64,000 nucleotides of DNA. It comes from an uncultured Clostridia bacterium (GTDB lineage: Bacteria; Bacillota; Clostridia; TANB77; CAG-465). The notes under the pieces were generated by a model. The model had not been told where the DNA came from. It searched no databases and worked only from the letters and a program-made list of their open reading frames with translations. Below are positions 18,213-28,302 of this stretch, piece by piece. The position numbers and the translations under genes were made by a program. The stretch spans positions 124,001 through 188,000 of the forward strand of contig CALXJI010000001.1 of NCBI GenBank assembly GCA_944388585.1. The letters are read 5' to 3'. The number at the start of each line of letters is the position of its first letter. The stretch's first letter is position 1.

Positions 18213-19344
18213 AATTGAAGAATTAATTAGAAAATTATGTCCAGATGGAGTTGAATATAGAAAAATTACAGAAATTGCAACAGTTACAATAGGAGAGTTT
18301 GTGCATAAAAATAAACAAAATAATAATTCTCGATATCCAGTTTATAATGGAGGAATAACAAATACTGGTTTTTATGATGAATATAATAATGACGGAAAAA
18401 AAGTATTAATTAGTGCGAGAGGTGCAAATGCTGGATATGTTAATAAAATAAATAAAAAGTATTGGGCTGGAAATAGTTGCTATACAATAACAATAGAACA
18501 TGAAGAAGTGATGTCTTGGGAGTTTTTATATTATTATCTAAAAAATAATCAGTCAAATATTTTAGGACAACAACAAACAGGCAGCATTCCAGCAATTTCT
18601 AAAAGGCAAATTGAGTGTTATAAAGTACCTATACCACCTATAGAAGTACAATATGAAATAGTACGAATATTAGATAATTTTACAGAATTAGAAGCAGAAT
18701 TAGAAGCAGAATTAGAAGCAGAATTAGAAGCAAGAAAGAAACAATATGAATATTATAAAATAAAATTACTAAATACTAATGGAACAATTATAAATCTTGG
18801 AGATATAGCAAATTATAAAACTGGCAGTAAACCCAAAAATATTTTAGTAAAAAATGAAGATAATAATTATGAATATATAAATGCAGGAACTACTAATTCG
18901 GGATATACTAAAATAAAAAATTTTCAAGGTGATGTTGTAACTACTCCTTCAAGAGGACAAGGGGGTATTGGATTTGTTGGGTATCAGAAAAATGATTTCT
19001 GGTTAGGACCATTATGTTATGCTATATGGTCAAAAGATAAAAAGGTACTTTTGAATAAATATTTATATTATGAATTAACTATAAAAAAAGATGAAATCCT
19101 TAAAAGAAAAAATACAGGTGGTGTACCTGCTTTAAATGGATGTGATTTAAAAACAATTCGAATAAATATTCCTAATATTAATGAGCAGAAAAAAATAATA
19201 AATATATTAGATAAATTTGAAGAAATTAGTCAAAATATATCACAAGGCCTTCCAGCAGAAATAGAAGCTAGAAGAAAACAATATGAATATTATAGAGATA
19301 AATTATTAAATTTCAAAGAATTAAAAGTAGAAAACAAGGAGTAA
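18205..19344 (+). CDS. hsdS: Type I specificity subunit HsdS
   Basis: 379 residues from ATG 18205 (GAAGGGG before it; the frame is open to 18190). It has two target recognition domains. The first begins RKITEIATVTIG and ends IPPIEVQYEIVRILDNF. The second begins NLGDIANYKTGSK and ends IPNINEQKKIINILDKFEE. Between them lies a conserved coiled coil with four ELEA repeats. Each TRD reads half of a bipartite DNA target. The repeat block sets the spacing between the halves. Confidence 0.92.
   Translation: MSKIEELIRKLCPDGVEYRKITEIATVTIGEFVHKNKQNNNSRYPVYNGGITNTGFYDEYNNDGKKVLISARGANAGYVNKINKKYWAGNSCYTITIEHEEVMSWEFLYYYLKNNQSNILGQQQTGSIPAISKRQIECYKVPIPPIEVQYEIVRILDNFTELEAELEAELEAELEARKKQYEYYKIKLLNTNGTIINLGDIANYKTGSKPKNILVKNEDNNYEYINAGTTNSGYTKIKNFQGDVVTTPSRGQGGIGFVGYQKNDFWLGPLCYAIWSKDKKVLLNKYLYYELTIKKDEILKRKNTGGVPALNGCDLKTIRINIPNINEQKKIINILDKFEEISQNISQGLPAEIEARRKQYEYYRDKLLNFKELKVENKE
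18685..18732 (+). repeat. Four perfect 12-base repeats in hsdS
   Basis: GAATTAGAAGCA four times in tandem (18685, 18697, 18709, 18721), encoding ELEA x4 in the central helix of HsdS. In EcoR124/EcoDXXI a change in the number of a four-residue repeat at the same place changes the spacer of the DNA target. Perfect DNA identity makes gain or loss by slippage likely. Confidence 0.9.
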
Positions 19345-19347
19345 GTC

Positions 19348-22300
19348 ATGAGTAAATACAATGTTGTAATGGAAATGAGTAATTCAACAGTGGTAACTGA
19401 ATATAAACCAGTACAAAAGTGTTCCGATTCATATCAAAGTGAAGCAGAATTAGAAAAAGAATTTATCAAGATGCTTGAAGAACAAGGTTATGATTATTTA
19501 CAAATACATGATTCCGATACACTTATAAATAATTTACGTAAACAATTAGAATTACTAAATAAATATAACTTTACAGATAGTGAATGGGATAGATTCTTTA
19601 ATGATAACATTTGTAATAACAATGATGGAATAGTAGAAAAAATGAGAAAGATACAAGAGGATAATATTCAAGTACTAAAAAGAGATGATGGAACAAGTAA
19701 AAATATTACATTAATAGATAAAAAATGTATTCATAATAATAGATTACAAGTAATAAATCAATATGAAGAAGATGAAGGAAAATATAAAAATAGATATGAT
19801 GTAACTATACTTGTAAATGGATTTCCATTAGTTCATGTAGAGTTAAAAAGAAGAGGAGTCGCATTAAAAGAAGCTTTTAATCAAATAGATAGATATCAAA
19901 GAGAAAGCTTTTGGGCTGGAAGTGTACTTTATGAATATGTACAAATATTTGTAATATCTAATGGTACAAATACAAAATATTATTCTAATACAACAAGAGA
20001 AAATCATGTAAAAGAAAAGAATAATATTAGAAATAAAAGTAAAAAAACAAGTAATAGTTTTGAATTTACTTCATATTGGGCAGATAGTAATAACAAAATA
20101 ATTCCAGATTTAGTAGATTTTACAAGAACCTTTTTCTCACAACATACAATTTTAAACATATTAACAAAATATTGTGTGTTTACATCAGAGAATATGTTGC
20201 TTGTAATGAGACCTTATCAAATAGTTGCAACAGAAAGAATTTTAAATAGAATTGAAGTAGCTACAAATTATAAAAAAATGGGAACAATTGAAGCTGGGGG
20301 ATATATTTGGCATACAACAGGTTCTGGAAAAACACTTACGTCATTTAAAACTGCACAACTTGCAACAAATTTAGATTATATAGATAAAGTTTTATTTGTT
20401 GTTGATAGAAAAGATTTAGATTATCAAACTATGAAGGAATATGATAAATTTCAAAAAGGTGCAGCTAATGGCAATAGAAATACAAAAATTTTACAAAGAC
20501 AGTTAGAAGATGATACATCAAGAATTATTGTTACTACAATACAAAAACTTAGTGAATTTGTAAAAAGAAATAAAAATCATCCAGCATATCAAAAACATAT
20601 AGTACTAATATTTGATGAATGTCATCGTTCTCAATTTGGTGATATGCATAAGATGATAGTTAAAAATTTTAAAAATTATCATTTGTTTGGATTTACAGGA
20701 ACACCTATATTTGCAAAAAATGCAGTGAATAAATCAAATCCAAACTTTTGCACAACAGAGCAAGCATTTGGAGAAAAATTACATACGTATACAATAGTAG
20801 ATGCAATAAATGATGGAAATGTATTACCATTTAGAATAGACTATGTAAATACTGTAAAAGAAAAAGAAGGAATGGCAGATAAGGAAGTAACTGCAATAAA
20901 TACGGAAGAAGCTCTTTCATCACACGAAAGAGTAAGTAAAGTAGTAGACTATATATTAGAACACTTTGATCAAAAAACAAAAAGAAACTCATTTTATGAT
21001 TTAAAAGGGAAAAGATTAAATGGATTTAACTCAATATTTGCTGTAAGCTCAATTCCAATGGCTAAAAAATATTATTTAGAGTTCAAAAAACAATTAGAAG
21101 AAAAGAATAGAGATTTAACAATTGCAACAATATTTTCATATGCACCTAATGAAGAAGATAATAGTAATGGAATAATAGAAGACGAAGATTTTGAAACAGA
21201 TTTATTAGATCAAAGTTCAAGAGAGTTTTTAGATTATGCAATAAGTGAATATAATAAGAAATTTAAAACTAATTTTTCATCAGAAGGAAACGGATTTCAA
21301 GACTATTATAAAGACTTATCAGATAGAGTAAAAAATAGAGAAGTAGATTTATTAATAGTAGTAAATATGTTTTTAACAGGATTTGATGCTACAACATTAA
21401 ATACCTTGTGGGTAGATAAAAACTTAAAACAACATGGATTAATACAAGCATATTCAAGAACAAATCGTATTTTAAATTCAGTAAAGACTTATGGAAATAT
21501 TGTATGTTTTAGGGATTTAGAACAAGAAACTAATGATGCTATTGCGTTATTTGGAGATAAAAATGCAAGTGGAATAGTATTACTAAAATCTTATGAAGAT
21601 TACTATTATGGTTATGAAGATGATAAAGGAAGAAAACAATTAGGCTATGAAGAAAGAATAGCAATGCTCCTTGAAAAATATCCATTAGGAGAGCAAATAA
21701 TAGGAGAAAAAAATAAGAAAGAATTTATTGTATTAATGGGAAATATTTTAAGACTTAGAAACATTTTATCTTCATTTGATAAATTTGCAGGAAATGAAAT
21801 ATTGTCAGAAAGAGATTTTCAAGACTATATAGGAACATATACTGATTTATATGAAGAATATAAATCAAAGCCAGAAGAAGAGGAAAGTATTAAAGAAGAT
21901 ATAGTATTTGAAATGGAGCTAGTAAAACAAGTAGAAGTAAATATAGATTATATTTTAATGCTAGTTGCTAAATATCATGATTCGAATTGTGAAGATAAAG
22001 AAATATTAGGTTCTATTGATAAAGCTATAAAATCAAGTTTAGCACTTCGCTCAAAGAAAGAATTAATAGAAAAATTTATTTCAAAAATAAATGCTGATAC
22101 AAATGTATACAAAGATTGGGCCAAGTTTGTAAAAGAACAAAAAGAAATAGATTTAGAAAACTTGATAAAAGAAGAAAACTTAAATGAAGAGGCAACAAGA
22201 AAGTTTTTAGATAATTCTTTTAGAGATGGTGAGGTAAAAACAACAGGTACAGATATAGAGAAGATATTACCACCAATGAGAAGATTTGGAGGAAGCAATA

Positions 22301-22398
22301 GAACAGAAAAGAAACAAACAATAATTAGCAAGATAAAGAAATTCTTTGAAAAGTATTTTGGAATTAGTAGTTCAAGTGAAGATGAAAAAATGGAATAA
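19348..22398 (+). CDS. hsdR: Type I restriction endonuclease subunit HsdR
   Basis: 1016 residues. N-terminal nuclease domain with VHVELKRRG (ExK) near residue 165, then translocase motifs: Walker A HTTGSGKTLTS near 330, DECH in LIFDECHRSQFG near 425, FTGTPIF near 450, and the late motif QAYSRTNRI near 705. Full length for the family. It cuts unmethylated DNA after ATP-driven translocation. Starts three bases after hsdS with CAAGGAG before the ATG; last gene of the operon. Confidence 0.95.
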   Translation: MSKYNVVMEMSNSTVVTEYKPVQKCSDSYQSEAELEKEFIKMLEEQGYDYLQIHDSDTLINNLRKQLELLNKYNFTDSEWDRFFNDNICNNNDGIVEKMRKIQEDNIQVLKRDDGTSKNITLIDKKCIHNNRLQVINQYEEDEGKYKNRYDVTILVNGFPLVHVELKRRGVALKEAFNQIDRYQRESFWAGSVLYEYVQIFVISNGTNTKYYSNTTRENHVKEKNNIRNKSKKTSNSFEFTSYWADSNNKIIPDLVDFTRTFFSQHTILNILTKYCVFTSENMLLVMRPYQIVATERILNRIEVATNYKKMGTIEAGGYIWHTTGSGKTLTSFKTAQLATNLDYIDKVLFVVDRKDLDYQTMKEYDKFQKGAANGNRNTKILQRQLEDDTSRIIVTTIQKLSEFVKRNKNHPAYQKHIVLIFDECHRSQFGDMHKMIVKNFKNYHLFGFTGTPIFAKNAVNKSNPNFCTTEQAFGEKLHTYTIVDAINDGNVLPFRIDYVNTVKEKEGMADKEVTAINTEEALSSHERVSKVVDYILEHFDQKTKRNSFYDLKGKRLNGFNSIFAVSSIPMAKKYYLEFKKQLEEKNRDLTIATIFSYAPNEEDNSNGIIEDEDFETDLLDQSSREFLDYAISEYNKKFKTNFSSEGNGFQDYYKDLSDRVKNREVDLLIVVNMFLTGFDATTLNTLWVDKNLKQHGLIQAYSRTNRILNSVKTYGNIVCFRDLEQETNDAIALFGDKNASGIVLLKSYEDYYYGYEDDKGRKQLGYEERIAMLLEKYPLGEQIIGEKNKKEFIVLMGNILRLRNILSSFDKFAGNEILSERDFQDYIGTYTDLYEEYKSKPEEEESIKEDIVFEMELVKQVEVNIDYILMLVAKYHDSNCEDKEILGSIDKAIKSSLALRSKKELIEKFISKINADTNVYKDWAKFVKEQKEIDLENLIKEENLNEEATRKFLDNSFRDGEVKTTGTDIEKILPPMRRFGGSNRTEKKQTIISKIKKFFEKYFGISSSSEDEKME

Positions 22399-22486
22399 GA
22401 TAATGATATTTATCATTTTAAAGTAAAAATTTAATATATAGTATAGTACATATTTTCATGAAATTATAGAAAGGAATAGATTATGT

Positions 22487-23650
22487 ATGAGAGGATGGAA
22501 TGCCAAGATACATATTTTACCGGCAAATGCTGGGGATTGTTTTTTAATAGAATTTAATAATAATGAATGTATTCTAATTGATACTGGATTTGAAGAAACA
22601 TATTATAAATATTTAAAACCATTATTAATAGAATTAAATGAAAAAGGAAAAAAAATTATTTTACTAGTAATAACACATATTGATAAAGATCATATTGGAG
22701 GAGCAAAAAAATTATTAGAAGAAAATGGTGATTATAATATACCAAATATCATAAAAATTGAAAATGTATGGTATAATGGATTTAAAAATTTAGTTTTTCA
22801 AAAGAAATTATCTGATAATTTGGAGCAAGAACAATTTGATAAAATGCGAATAATAAAAGCACATAATAAAATGAATTATATTAATGGAATAGAAAATAAT
22901 GTAAGTGCAAATGATTTAAAATCCTTTGAACTTATTTGCAATGAATTAAATTATCCTATAAATAGGCAGTTTATAGACAATACAGTAATACAGTCTGAAA
23001 ACATAAAAATAGGAAGAGTTAATATAGATGTAATTTCACCAAATAAATTAAAGATAGAAAGATATACTATGTATCTAGAAAAGCAATTGGAAAAGCTATT
23101 TGGAAAAGATTATAAAATAAATAAAAACGAAGAATTTATAACATTTTTTGAGACATTAATGATTAATGATGAAGAAAATATTCAAACCACAGAAGATATA
23201 TCTTATCAAAAACAAGAAGATATAGCTGATTGGCTTAAGATTAATCACAAAAATAAAATATATTCTATAGTTAATGATGTATCAATTGGCATATTAATTA
23301 AATTTAATAGTATAAAAATGCTATTTACAGGAGATTTATATTTTGAAAAAAAACATTTAAACGAAAAAGTACTCAGGGTCGATGTTTTAAAACTTCCACA
23401 TCATGGGAGTTACTGGAATAATTGTGAAATAATGAAAAACTTTATTGCTAATAATTATATAATATCTACAGACGGGAAAAAATATGGACATCCAGATAAA
23501 AATATATTAGCAAATATAATTATTAACAATAAGCAAAATAAAACATTAATTTTTAATTATGAAATAGACAGAATAAATATATTGAAAAATCAAGTACAAA
23601 AAGATAAATATAATTATAAGTATATTATTGATAATAAATTAATAATTTAA
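22487..23650 (+). CDS. MBL-fold hydrolase, Avs1A/ComEC-like
   Basis: 387 residues. The metallo-beta-lactamase core is clear: ILIDTGFEE near residue 30, THIDKDHIGG (HxxxDH) at about 64-73, FTGDL near 283 and LPHHGS near 303, the last as in ComEC-type hydrolases. A 12-base gap separates it from the trypsin-NACHT gene. An MBL protein next to a protease-STAND ATPase is the arrangement of type I AVAST anti-phage systems. Which bond it hydrolyses is unknown. Confidence 0.8.
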   Translation: MRGWNAKIHILPANAGDCFLIEFNNNECILIDTGFEETYYKYLKPLLIELNEKGKKIILLVITHIDKDHIGGAKKLLEENGDYNIPNIIKIENVWYNGFKNLVFQKKLSDNLEQEQFDKMRIIKAHNKMNYINGIENNVSANDLKSFELICNELNYPINRQFIDNTVIQSENIKIGRVNIDVISPNKLKIERYTMYLEKQLEKLFGKDYKINKNEEFITFFETLMINDEENIQTTEDISYQKQEDIADWLKINHKNKIYSIVNDVSIGILIKFNSIKMLFTGDLYFEKKHLNEKVLRVDVLKLPHHGSYWNNCEIMKNFIANNYIISTDGKKYGHPDKNILANIIINNKQNKTLIFNYEIDRINILKNQVQKDKYNYKYIIDNKLII

Positions 23651-23662
23651 AAGGAGAAAATT

Positions 23663-26464
23663 ATGGAGTTTCCTAAATATATAGTAAAAGTAATTGGAAA
23701 TAATAATGTTGGAACAGGTATAATAATTGATAATGATTTAATATTAACAGCAAAACACTTAATGAATCAAGAAGAGTATAAAATTGAATTATACAATGGT
23801 AATATTATAAATGCTAATGAATATTCAATTGATGAAAATAAAATTGTAGGACTATTAAAGTTAGAAGATTCAATTGAGGATGATATTAAACATTTGTTAA
23901 CATCTGATTATACTCCGTATCAAGATGATAAATGGGAAATATATGGATATATAACTAGTGAACAAATCATTCATTACATTAAAGGAATAGGAACACATTA
24001 CATAATTGATGAAGAGAAAGTATCTGATATGCAGGTATCTAATATAAGTGTAGGACAGGCTATAAATTATAGAGGAATGTCAGGGTCTCCAGTAATTGTA
24101 GATGGCATGATAATAGGAATTGTACAGGAACAGATTATTTCCTCTGATAAGGCAACTGGTATAAAAGTATCTAGTATATCATCATTTGCACAATATATAA
24201 ATAGAAAATATATAGAATCTAATAAGATAAAAAGTGATTTGAAAAAATATATGAGTCGATATACAAAACAGCAAATATACAAAAATATAGAAAGTGGTAA
24301 ATATATACCAAAAATTTTTGTAGAACAAAATGAGTATAAGGAATATTTGAGATTCTTTTGTGAACCAAGATTATTTATAAATAAATCAATTGAAGAAATA
24401 CAATCTTTGTATTTTAAAGATCTTAATGAATTCTTAAAGAAAAACTTTAATAATAATATTAGCTTTAAATTTCCAGATAGAATTGAAGATGATGAAAAAT
24501 TATTATTAGTTTCTAAAGAATTATCAGAAAATTTAAAAAATGCTATAAAACTTATAGAGAATATAGATCAAATGCAAAATCTATCAAAAAGTGGAGATGA
24601 TATTTATTATAGAGAAACAAAAGATTACTATAACAGAGCTTTAAAATTTGACTTTGGATATATTGCTCGAAACTTAGAATATATAAAATATAGATATTTA
24701 ATAATTACTAATAATGCAGGACAAGGAAAAACTAATTTTATTTGTGATTTTACAAAAAATTTTCTGCTAAAAAAGAAATTTTTTGTGCTGTATATAAATG
24801 CTTATGAAGTTAATAAAGACTTATATGACTTTGTATGTGATAAAATTATGAGCTTTTTGAATAATAAAAATATGAATTATATATTAAATTTATTAGAACA
24901 GGAATACAAAAAGACATTTAGGCCTTTTGTAATACTAATAGACGGATTAAATGAAAATAATAATTTTGATAGTTTTTCTAATATTGTAAGACAATTTTTA
25001 GAAAAAATTACTAATTATAATTTTATAAAAGTTGTAATGACAACTAGAGAAGAATTTTATGATGAAAAATTTAAAGATATAGACATAGGCATATATTCTA
25101 AATATTTTAAGAGAGTTAAAATGTTTAACAATAATCCAAAGTTTCAAGATAGAATATTTTGGGGATATCTAAATTTTTTTAAGATAACTATAAGAAAATA
25201 TACTTTATTTGAAAATATATTTGAAAGATTGTCTAGCGATACATTATTATTAAGATTTTTTTGCGAAGCTAATAGAGGAAATAAACAAATATATATGTAT
25301 GATATATACAAATATAATATATTTCAAGAATATCTTAAAAAGAAGATTGAAGAATATAATAAAAAAAAATTTGGACTTGGAAAAATATATATTGACGTGT
25401 TGGATAAATTAATAGAATATATGATTAAAAATAACAAATATTATAATATTCCAATAGATATGATGACTCGTGACGAATTAGAATTTGTATATGAATTAGT
25501 ATTAAATGATGTTGTTTTAAAAGATGATATAATATTAAGTGAAGGTTTTTTAAAAGAAAAGAAAACTGTTATTAGCTTTACTTTTGATGAATTTAGGGAT
25601 TTTTACATAGCAAAATATATTGCTAGAAAATATAATGATGAGCAAATAAAAGAATTTATAGAATCTTTAAATAAGGAGAGTAATGTAAATATTAAAGAAG
25701 GAGTATTTGCATATTTATTTTTTATAGGTAAAATATATAGTGAAAATTTAATTGAAATATTAAAAACAAGTGATAATTATGCTACTATTTATTGGAATAA
25801 TATATTTAAATTAGCAGACGAAAATGTAAATGATGAAGATATAAAAAAAATAGAAAATGAATTTTTAAATGAAACTAAAAATAGGAATAAAATTACAATG
25901 GATTTATTATTTAGATATGATACCAAATTTTTTAAAAAATTAAATATAAAAAAATTATTTGATATGATGAATTTATTTTGTGAAAAAGATTGGAAAGAAT
26001 ATGAGAATTTTATAATAAAAAGTTTTCAATTAAAATATTTAAATAGCTATTATAGATATGATCCTAAAATAATATTGCCATATGATATAATGATCGAAGA
26101 ATTTAACAGTATAATAAAAAGAAAGCATGTAAAAATATATAAAGAATTATTTAAGATGACTATATTTCTACATGATGTTAGTAGAGGAAAAACATATGAG
26201 TTTTGGAAAAATTATTTGAAATTTCTACCAGATATGGCGATCGAAACATTAGAAGACATGAATAATAAAGTCACATCAGAAATAAATAAAAACATAAAAA
26301 ATATTACACATCATATATTATGTAGCAATATAAAGTTAAATGATGAAATAAAAAATAAGTTACAAATGATTTATAATGAAAATAATAAAAAAATAGAAGA
26401 AAATGTAAATTTAGAAAATATATTAAAGTATATAAAGGAAGAGAGAAATGATGAAGATCATTAG
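23663..26464 (+). CDS. Trypsin-like protease fused to NACHT ATPase (AVAST I-like)
   Basis: 933 residues. The N-terminal protease domain has H32 in LTAKHLM and S140 in GMSGSPVIV. The Asp expected in a D-I-A-L-L-K-L block is replaced (IVGLLKL), so the triad may use another acid or be impaired. NACHT/STAND domain: Walker A NNAGQGKTNF near 350, Walker B FVILIDGLNENN near 422, arginine-finger region MTTREEFYDE near 460. The last 300 residues are helical without clear TPR repeats, short for an Avs sensor. AAAAGGAG precedes the ATG. Probably a phage sensor whose oligomerization activates the protease. Confidence 0.8.
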   Translation: MEFPKYIVKVIGNNNVGTGIIIDNDLILTAKHLMNQEEYKIELYNGNIINANEYSIDENKIVGLLKLEDSIEDDIKHLLTSDYTPYQDDKWEIYGYITSEQIIHYIKGIGTHYIIDEEKVSDMQVSNISVGQAINYRGMSGSPVIVDGMIIGIVQEQIISSDKATGIKVSSISSFAQYINRKYIESNKIKSDLKKYMSRYTKQQIYKNIESGKYIPKIFVEQNEYKEYLRFFCEPRLFINKSIEEIQSLYFKDLNEFLKKNFNNNISFKFPDRIEDDEKLLLVSKELSENLKNAIKLIENIDQMQNLSKSGDDIYYRETKDYYNRALKFDFGYIARNLEYIKYRYLIITNNAGQGKTNFICDFTKNFLLKKKFFVLYINAYEVNKDLYDFVCDKIMSFLNNKNMNYILNLLEQEYKKTFRPFVILIDGLNENNNFDSFSNIVRQFLEKITNYNFIKVVMTTREEFYDEKFKDIDIGIYSKYFKRVKMFNNNPKFQDRIFWGYLNFFKITIRKYTLFENIFERLSSDTLLLRFFCEANRGNKQIYMYDIYKYNIFQEYLKKKIEEYNKKKFGLGKIYIDVLDKLIEYMIKNNKYYNIPIDMMTRDELEFVYELVLNDVVLKDDIILSEGFLKEKKTVISFTFDEFRDFYIAKYIARKYNDEQIKEFIESLNKESNVNIKEGVFAYLFFIGKIYSENLIEILKTSDNYATIYWNNIFKLADENVNDEDIKKIENEFLNETKNRNKITMDLLFRYDTKFFKKLNIKKLFDMMNLFCEKDWKEYENFIIKSFQLKYLNSYYRYDPKIILPYDIMIEEFNSIIKRKHVKIYKELFKMTIFLHDVSRGKTYEFWKNYLKFLPDMAIETLEDMNNKVTSEINKNIKNITHHILCSNIKLNDEIKNKLQMIYNENNKKIEENVNLENILKYIKEERNDEDH

Positions 26465-26855
26465 AATAGGAAATGCTTTTTATTGTATAGCTCCCAATAA
26501 TATTGATTTTAAGAATTATTTAGAAAAATTTTTGAAATTATCTGAGGTAAGAAAAGATTCGTTTGCAGAAGAATATTTAAAAAAAATGTATAACTGCGTA
26601 TTTGCTAGTTTTATTGATATTAAAAAAATATATAAAAAGTATTATATAGATGAATATAAAAATTTTAAAAAATACTTATATAATAAGGAGTTGCTTAATA
26701 ATAAGGAGATAGAGAAAATAAGTAAATATTGTAAGAAAGGATACAGTGTTTATAAATTAAATATAGATAGTAATAGTTATAATATTTCAGAATATTTTAA
26801 ATATGATGAAAATTTAATAAGAAACTTTAATTTATTAATAGAGAGGTTAGATTAA
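26448..26855 (+). CDS. Small Lys/Tyr-rich protein of the NACHT operon, unknown
   Basis: 135 residues, very rich in K, Y, N and I, helical. It overlaps the NACHT gene by 17 bases and the next gene by one base (TAATG), so it is coupled to both. GGAAGAGAG lies before the ATG pair at 26448/26451. The position fits a third component of a type I AVAST-like system or an adaptor for the following genes. No family recognised. Confidence 0.6.
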   Translation: MMKIIRIGNAFYCIAPNNIDFKNYLEKFLKLSEVRKDSFAEEYLKKMYNCVFASFIDIKKIYKKYYIDEYKNFKKYLYNKELLNNKEIEKISKYCKKGYSVYKLNIDSNSYNISEYFKYDENLIRNFNLLIERLD

Positions 26856-27271
26856 TGAAGATAAAAATAGATTTTATAACCAATAGTTCTTCAACATCTT
26901 TTATACTTGCTACTAAAGAAGAGCTTTCTAAGAAAATTTTTATGGACAAGATAGGAGTGCAAGGCAATTCAAAATTAAATTTTATATTTGATGAATTATT
27001 TAATGCTATAGATGAAGCTAAAGAAGATTTAATTGAATATATTGAAAAGTATGAAAAAGGAAAAACTGTTAGACAATTTTTAAAAAGTAAAAAATATGGA
27101 GAAGATACAATAAAAAAGGTAGAAGAGTATATAAAAAAAGGACATCATGTGTATTGGGGAGAATTGAGTACAGATAATGGAGGAACAGAAACAGAAGCTT
27201 TTTTTAGTATGGAAAGTTTTTTAATAATGGAAGATGACTTTTATTTAAATGGTGAAATGGGTGGAATTTGA
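26855..27271 (+). CDS. TNSSS-motif small protein, possible radical SAM substrate
   Basis: 138 residues beginning MKIKIDFITNSSSTSFIL. This N-terminal 'DF(I/V)TNSSSxSF' block recurs at the start of otherwise different small proteins in Bacillota and Bacteroidota; its meaning is not known to me. The rest is acidic and ends DDFYLNGEMGGI with a small-residue tail. It overlaps the radical SAM gene (TGATG) and is therefore made together with it. It could be the polypeptide that the radical SAM enzyme modifies, or a partner. Both are inference. Confidence 0.6.
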   Translation: MKIKIDFITNSSSTSFILATKEELSKKIFMDKIGVQGNSKLNFIFDELFNAIDEAKEDLIEYIEKYEKGKTVRQFLKSKKYGEDTIKKVEEYIKKGHHVYWGELSTDNGGTETEAFFSMESFLIMEDDFYLNGEMGGI

Positions 27272-28302
27272 TGAATGAATATATAATAAAGAATAATAAG
27301 AAAAGTAGATACTTTTGTATTTTTAACAAGAATACTGGTTTTACTATAAGAAAAGGATATTATGGAATAGAACCATTTATGAGAATTGAGGGGCCGGAAT
27401 TAATAGACATATCAATTACTAATTATTGTGAAAATAATTGTAAATTTTGTTATAGGAAATCAAACATAAATGGTAAGCACATGAGCCTAGAAAATTATAA
27501 AAAAATTATACAACAGGCTAGAAATTTAGGGGTTATGCAAGTTGCTTTGGGAGGAGGTAATCCTAATCAACATCCTGATTTTATACAAATTATAAAAATG
27601 ACACGCGAATTAGGTATTATTCCATCATATACAACAAATGGTAAAGGATTAACAGAAGAAATATTAAAAGCAAGTCAAAAATTTTGTGGGGCTGTTGCAG
27701 TAAGTTTATATGAACCATATGATGAATCATATAAAGCTATAAGGAAGCTTATAAATAACAAAATAAAGACAAATGTACATTTTATATTAAGTTCAGAAAC
27801 AATTGATAATGCAATTAATTTATTGAATGAAATACCACAAGAAATTAGAGAAGTTAATGCGATAATTTTTTTAAATTATAAGCCTCAATTTGAAAATGAT
27901 AGATATACTTTAAAAAATACAGAAAAAATAAATAAATTTTTTAATATAATAAATCATAAAAAATTACCATTCAAAATTGGGTTTGATAGTTGTTCTATTT
28001 CTTTTTTAGTGAATAAAATTAAGAATTTAAATATAGATAGTGTGGATTTTTGTGAAGCAGGTAGATTTTCTGCATTTATTTCAGAAGACTTGAAGATGTA
28101 TCCATGTTCTTTTATGGTTAATGGAACTGAAGGTGAAGATTTATATATTAAAGATATTGAAGAGGCATGGAGAGATGGAAATGAATTCAAACTAATTAGG
28201 GAAAAAATAAATAACAATAATTGTATTAAATGTAATTTTTTTAATATTTGTCATGGTGGATGTAGAATTTTTGATATTAATTCAAATGACTGTATAAAAT
28301 AA
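27271..28302 (+). CDS. Radical SAM/SPASM-type enzyme
   Basis: 343 residues from ATG 27271, which overlaps the previous stop. The cluster-binding motif is C53-x3-C57-x2-C60 (NYCENNCKFCY), followed by ALGGGNPNQHP (GGxP-like SAM site). The C-terminal cysteines (FCEAG, YPCSF, CIKCNFFNICHGGC) are a SPASM/twitch auxiliary cluster, typical of peptide-modifying maturases. It closes the MBL/protease-NACHT operon. The neighbour starting with a TNSSS motif is the natural candidate substrate. Confidence 0.85.
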   Translation: MNEYIIKNNKKSRYFCIFNKNTGFTIRKGYYGIEPFMRIEGPELIDISITNYCENNCKFCYRKSNINGKHMSLENYKKIIQQARNLGVMQVALGGGNPNQHPDFIQIIKMTRELGIIPSYTTNGKGLTEEILKASQKFCGAVAVSLYEPYDESYKAIRKLINNKIKTNVHFILSSETIDNAINLLNEIPQEIREVNAIIFLNYKPQFENDRYTLKNTEKINKFFNIINHKKLPFKIGFDSCSISFLVNKIKNLNIDSVDFCEAGRFSAFISEDLKMYPCSFMVNGTEGEDLYIKDIEEAWRDGNEFKLIREKINNNNCIKCNFFNICHGGCRIFDINSNDCIK

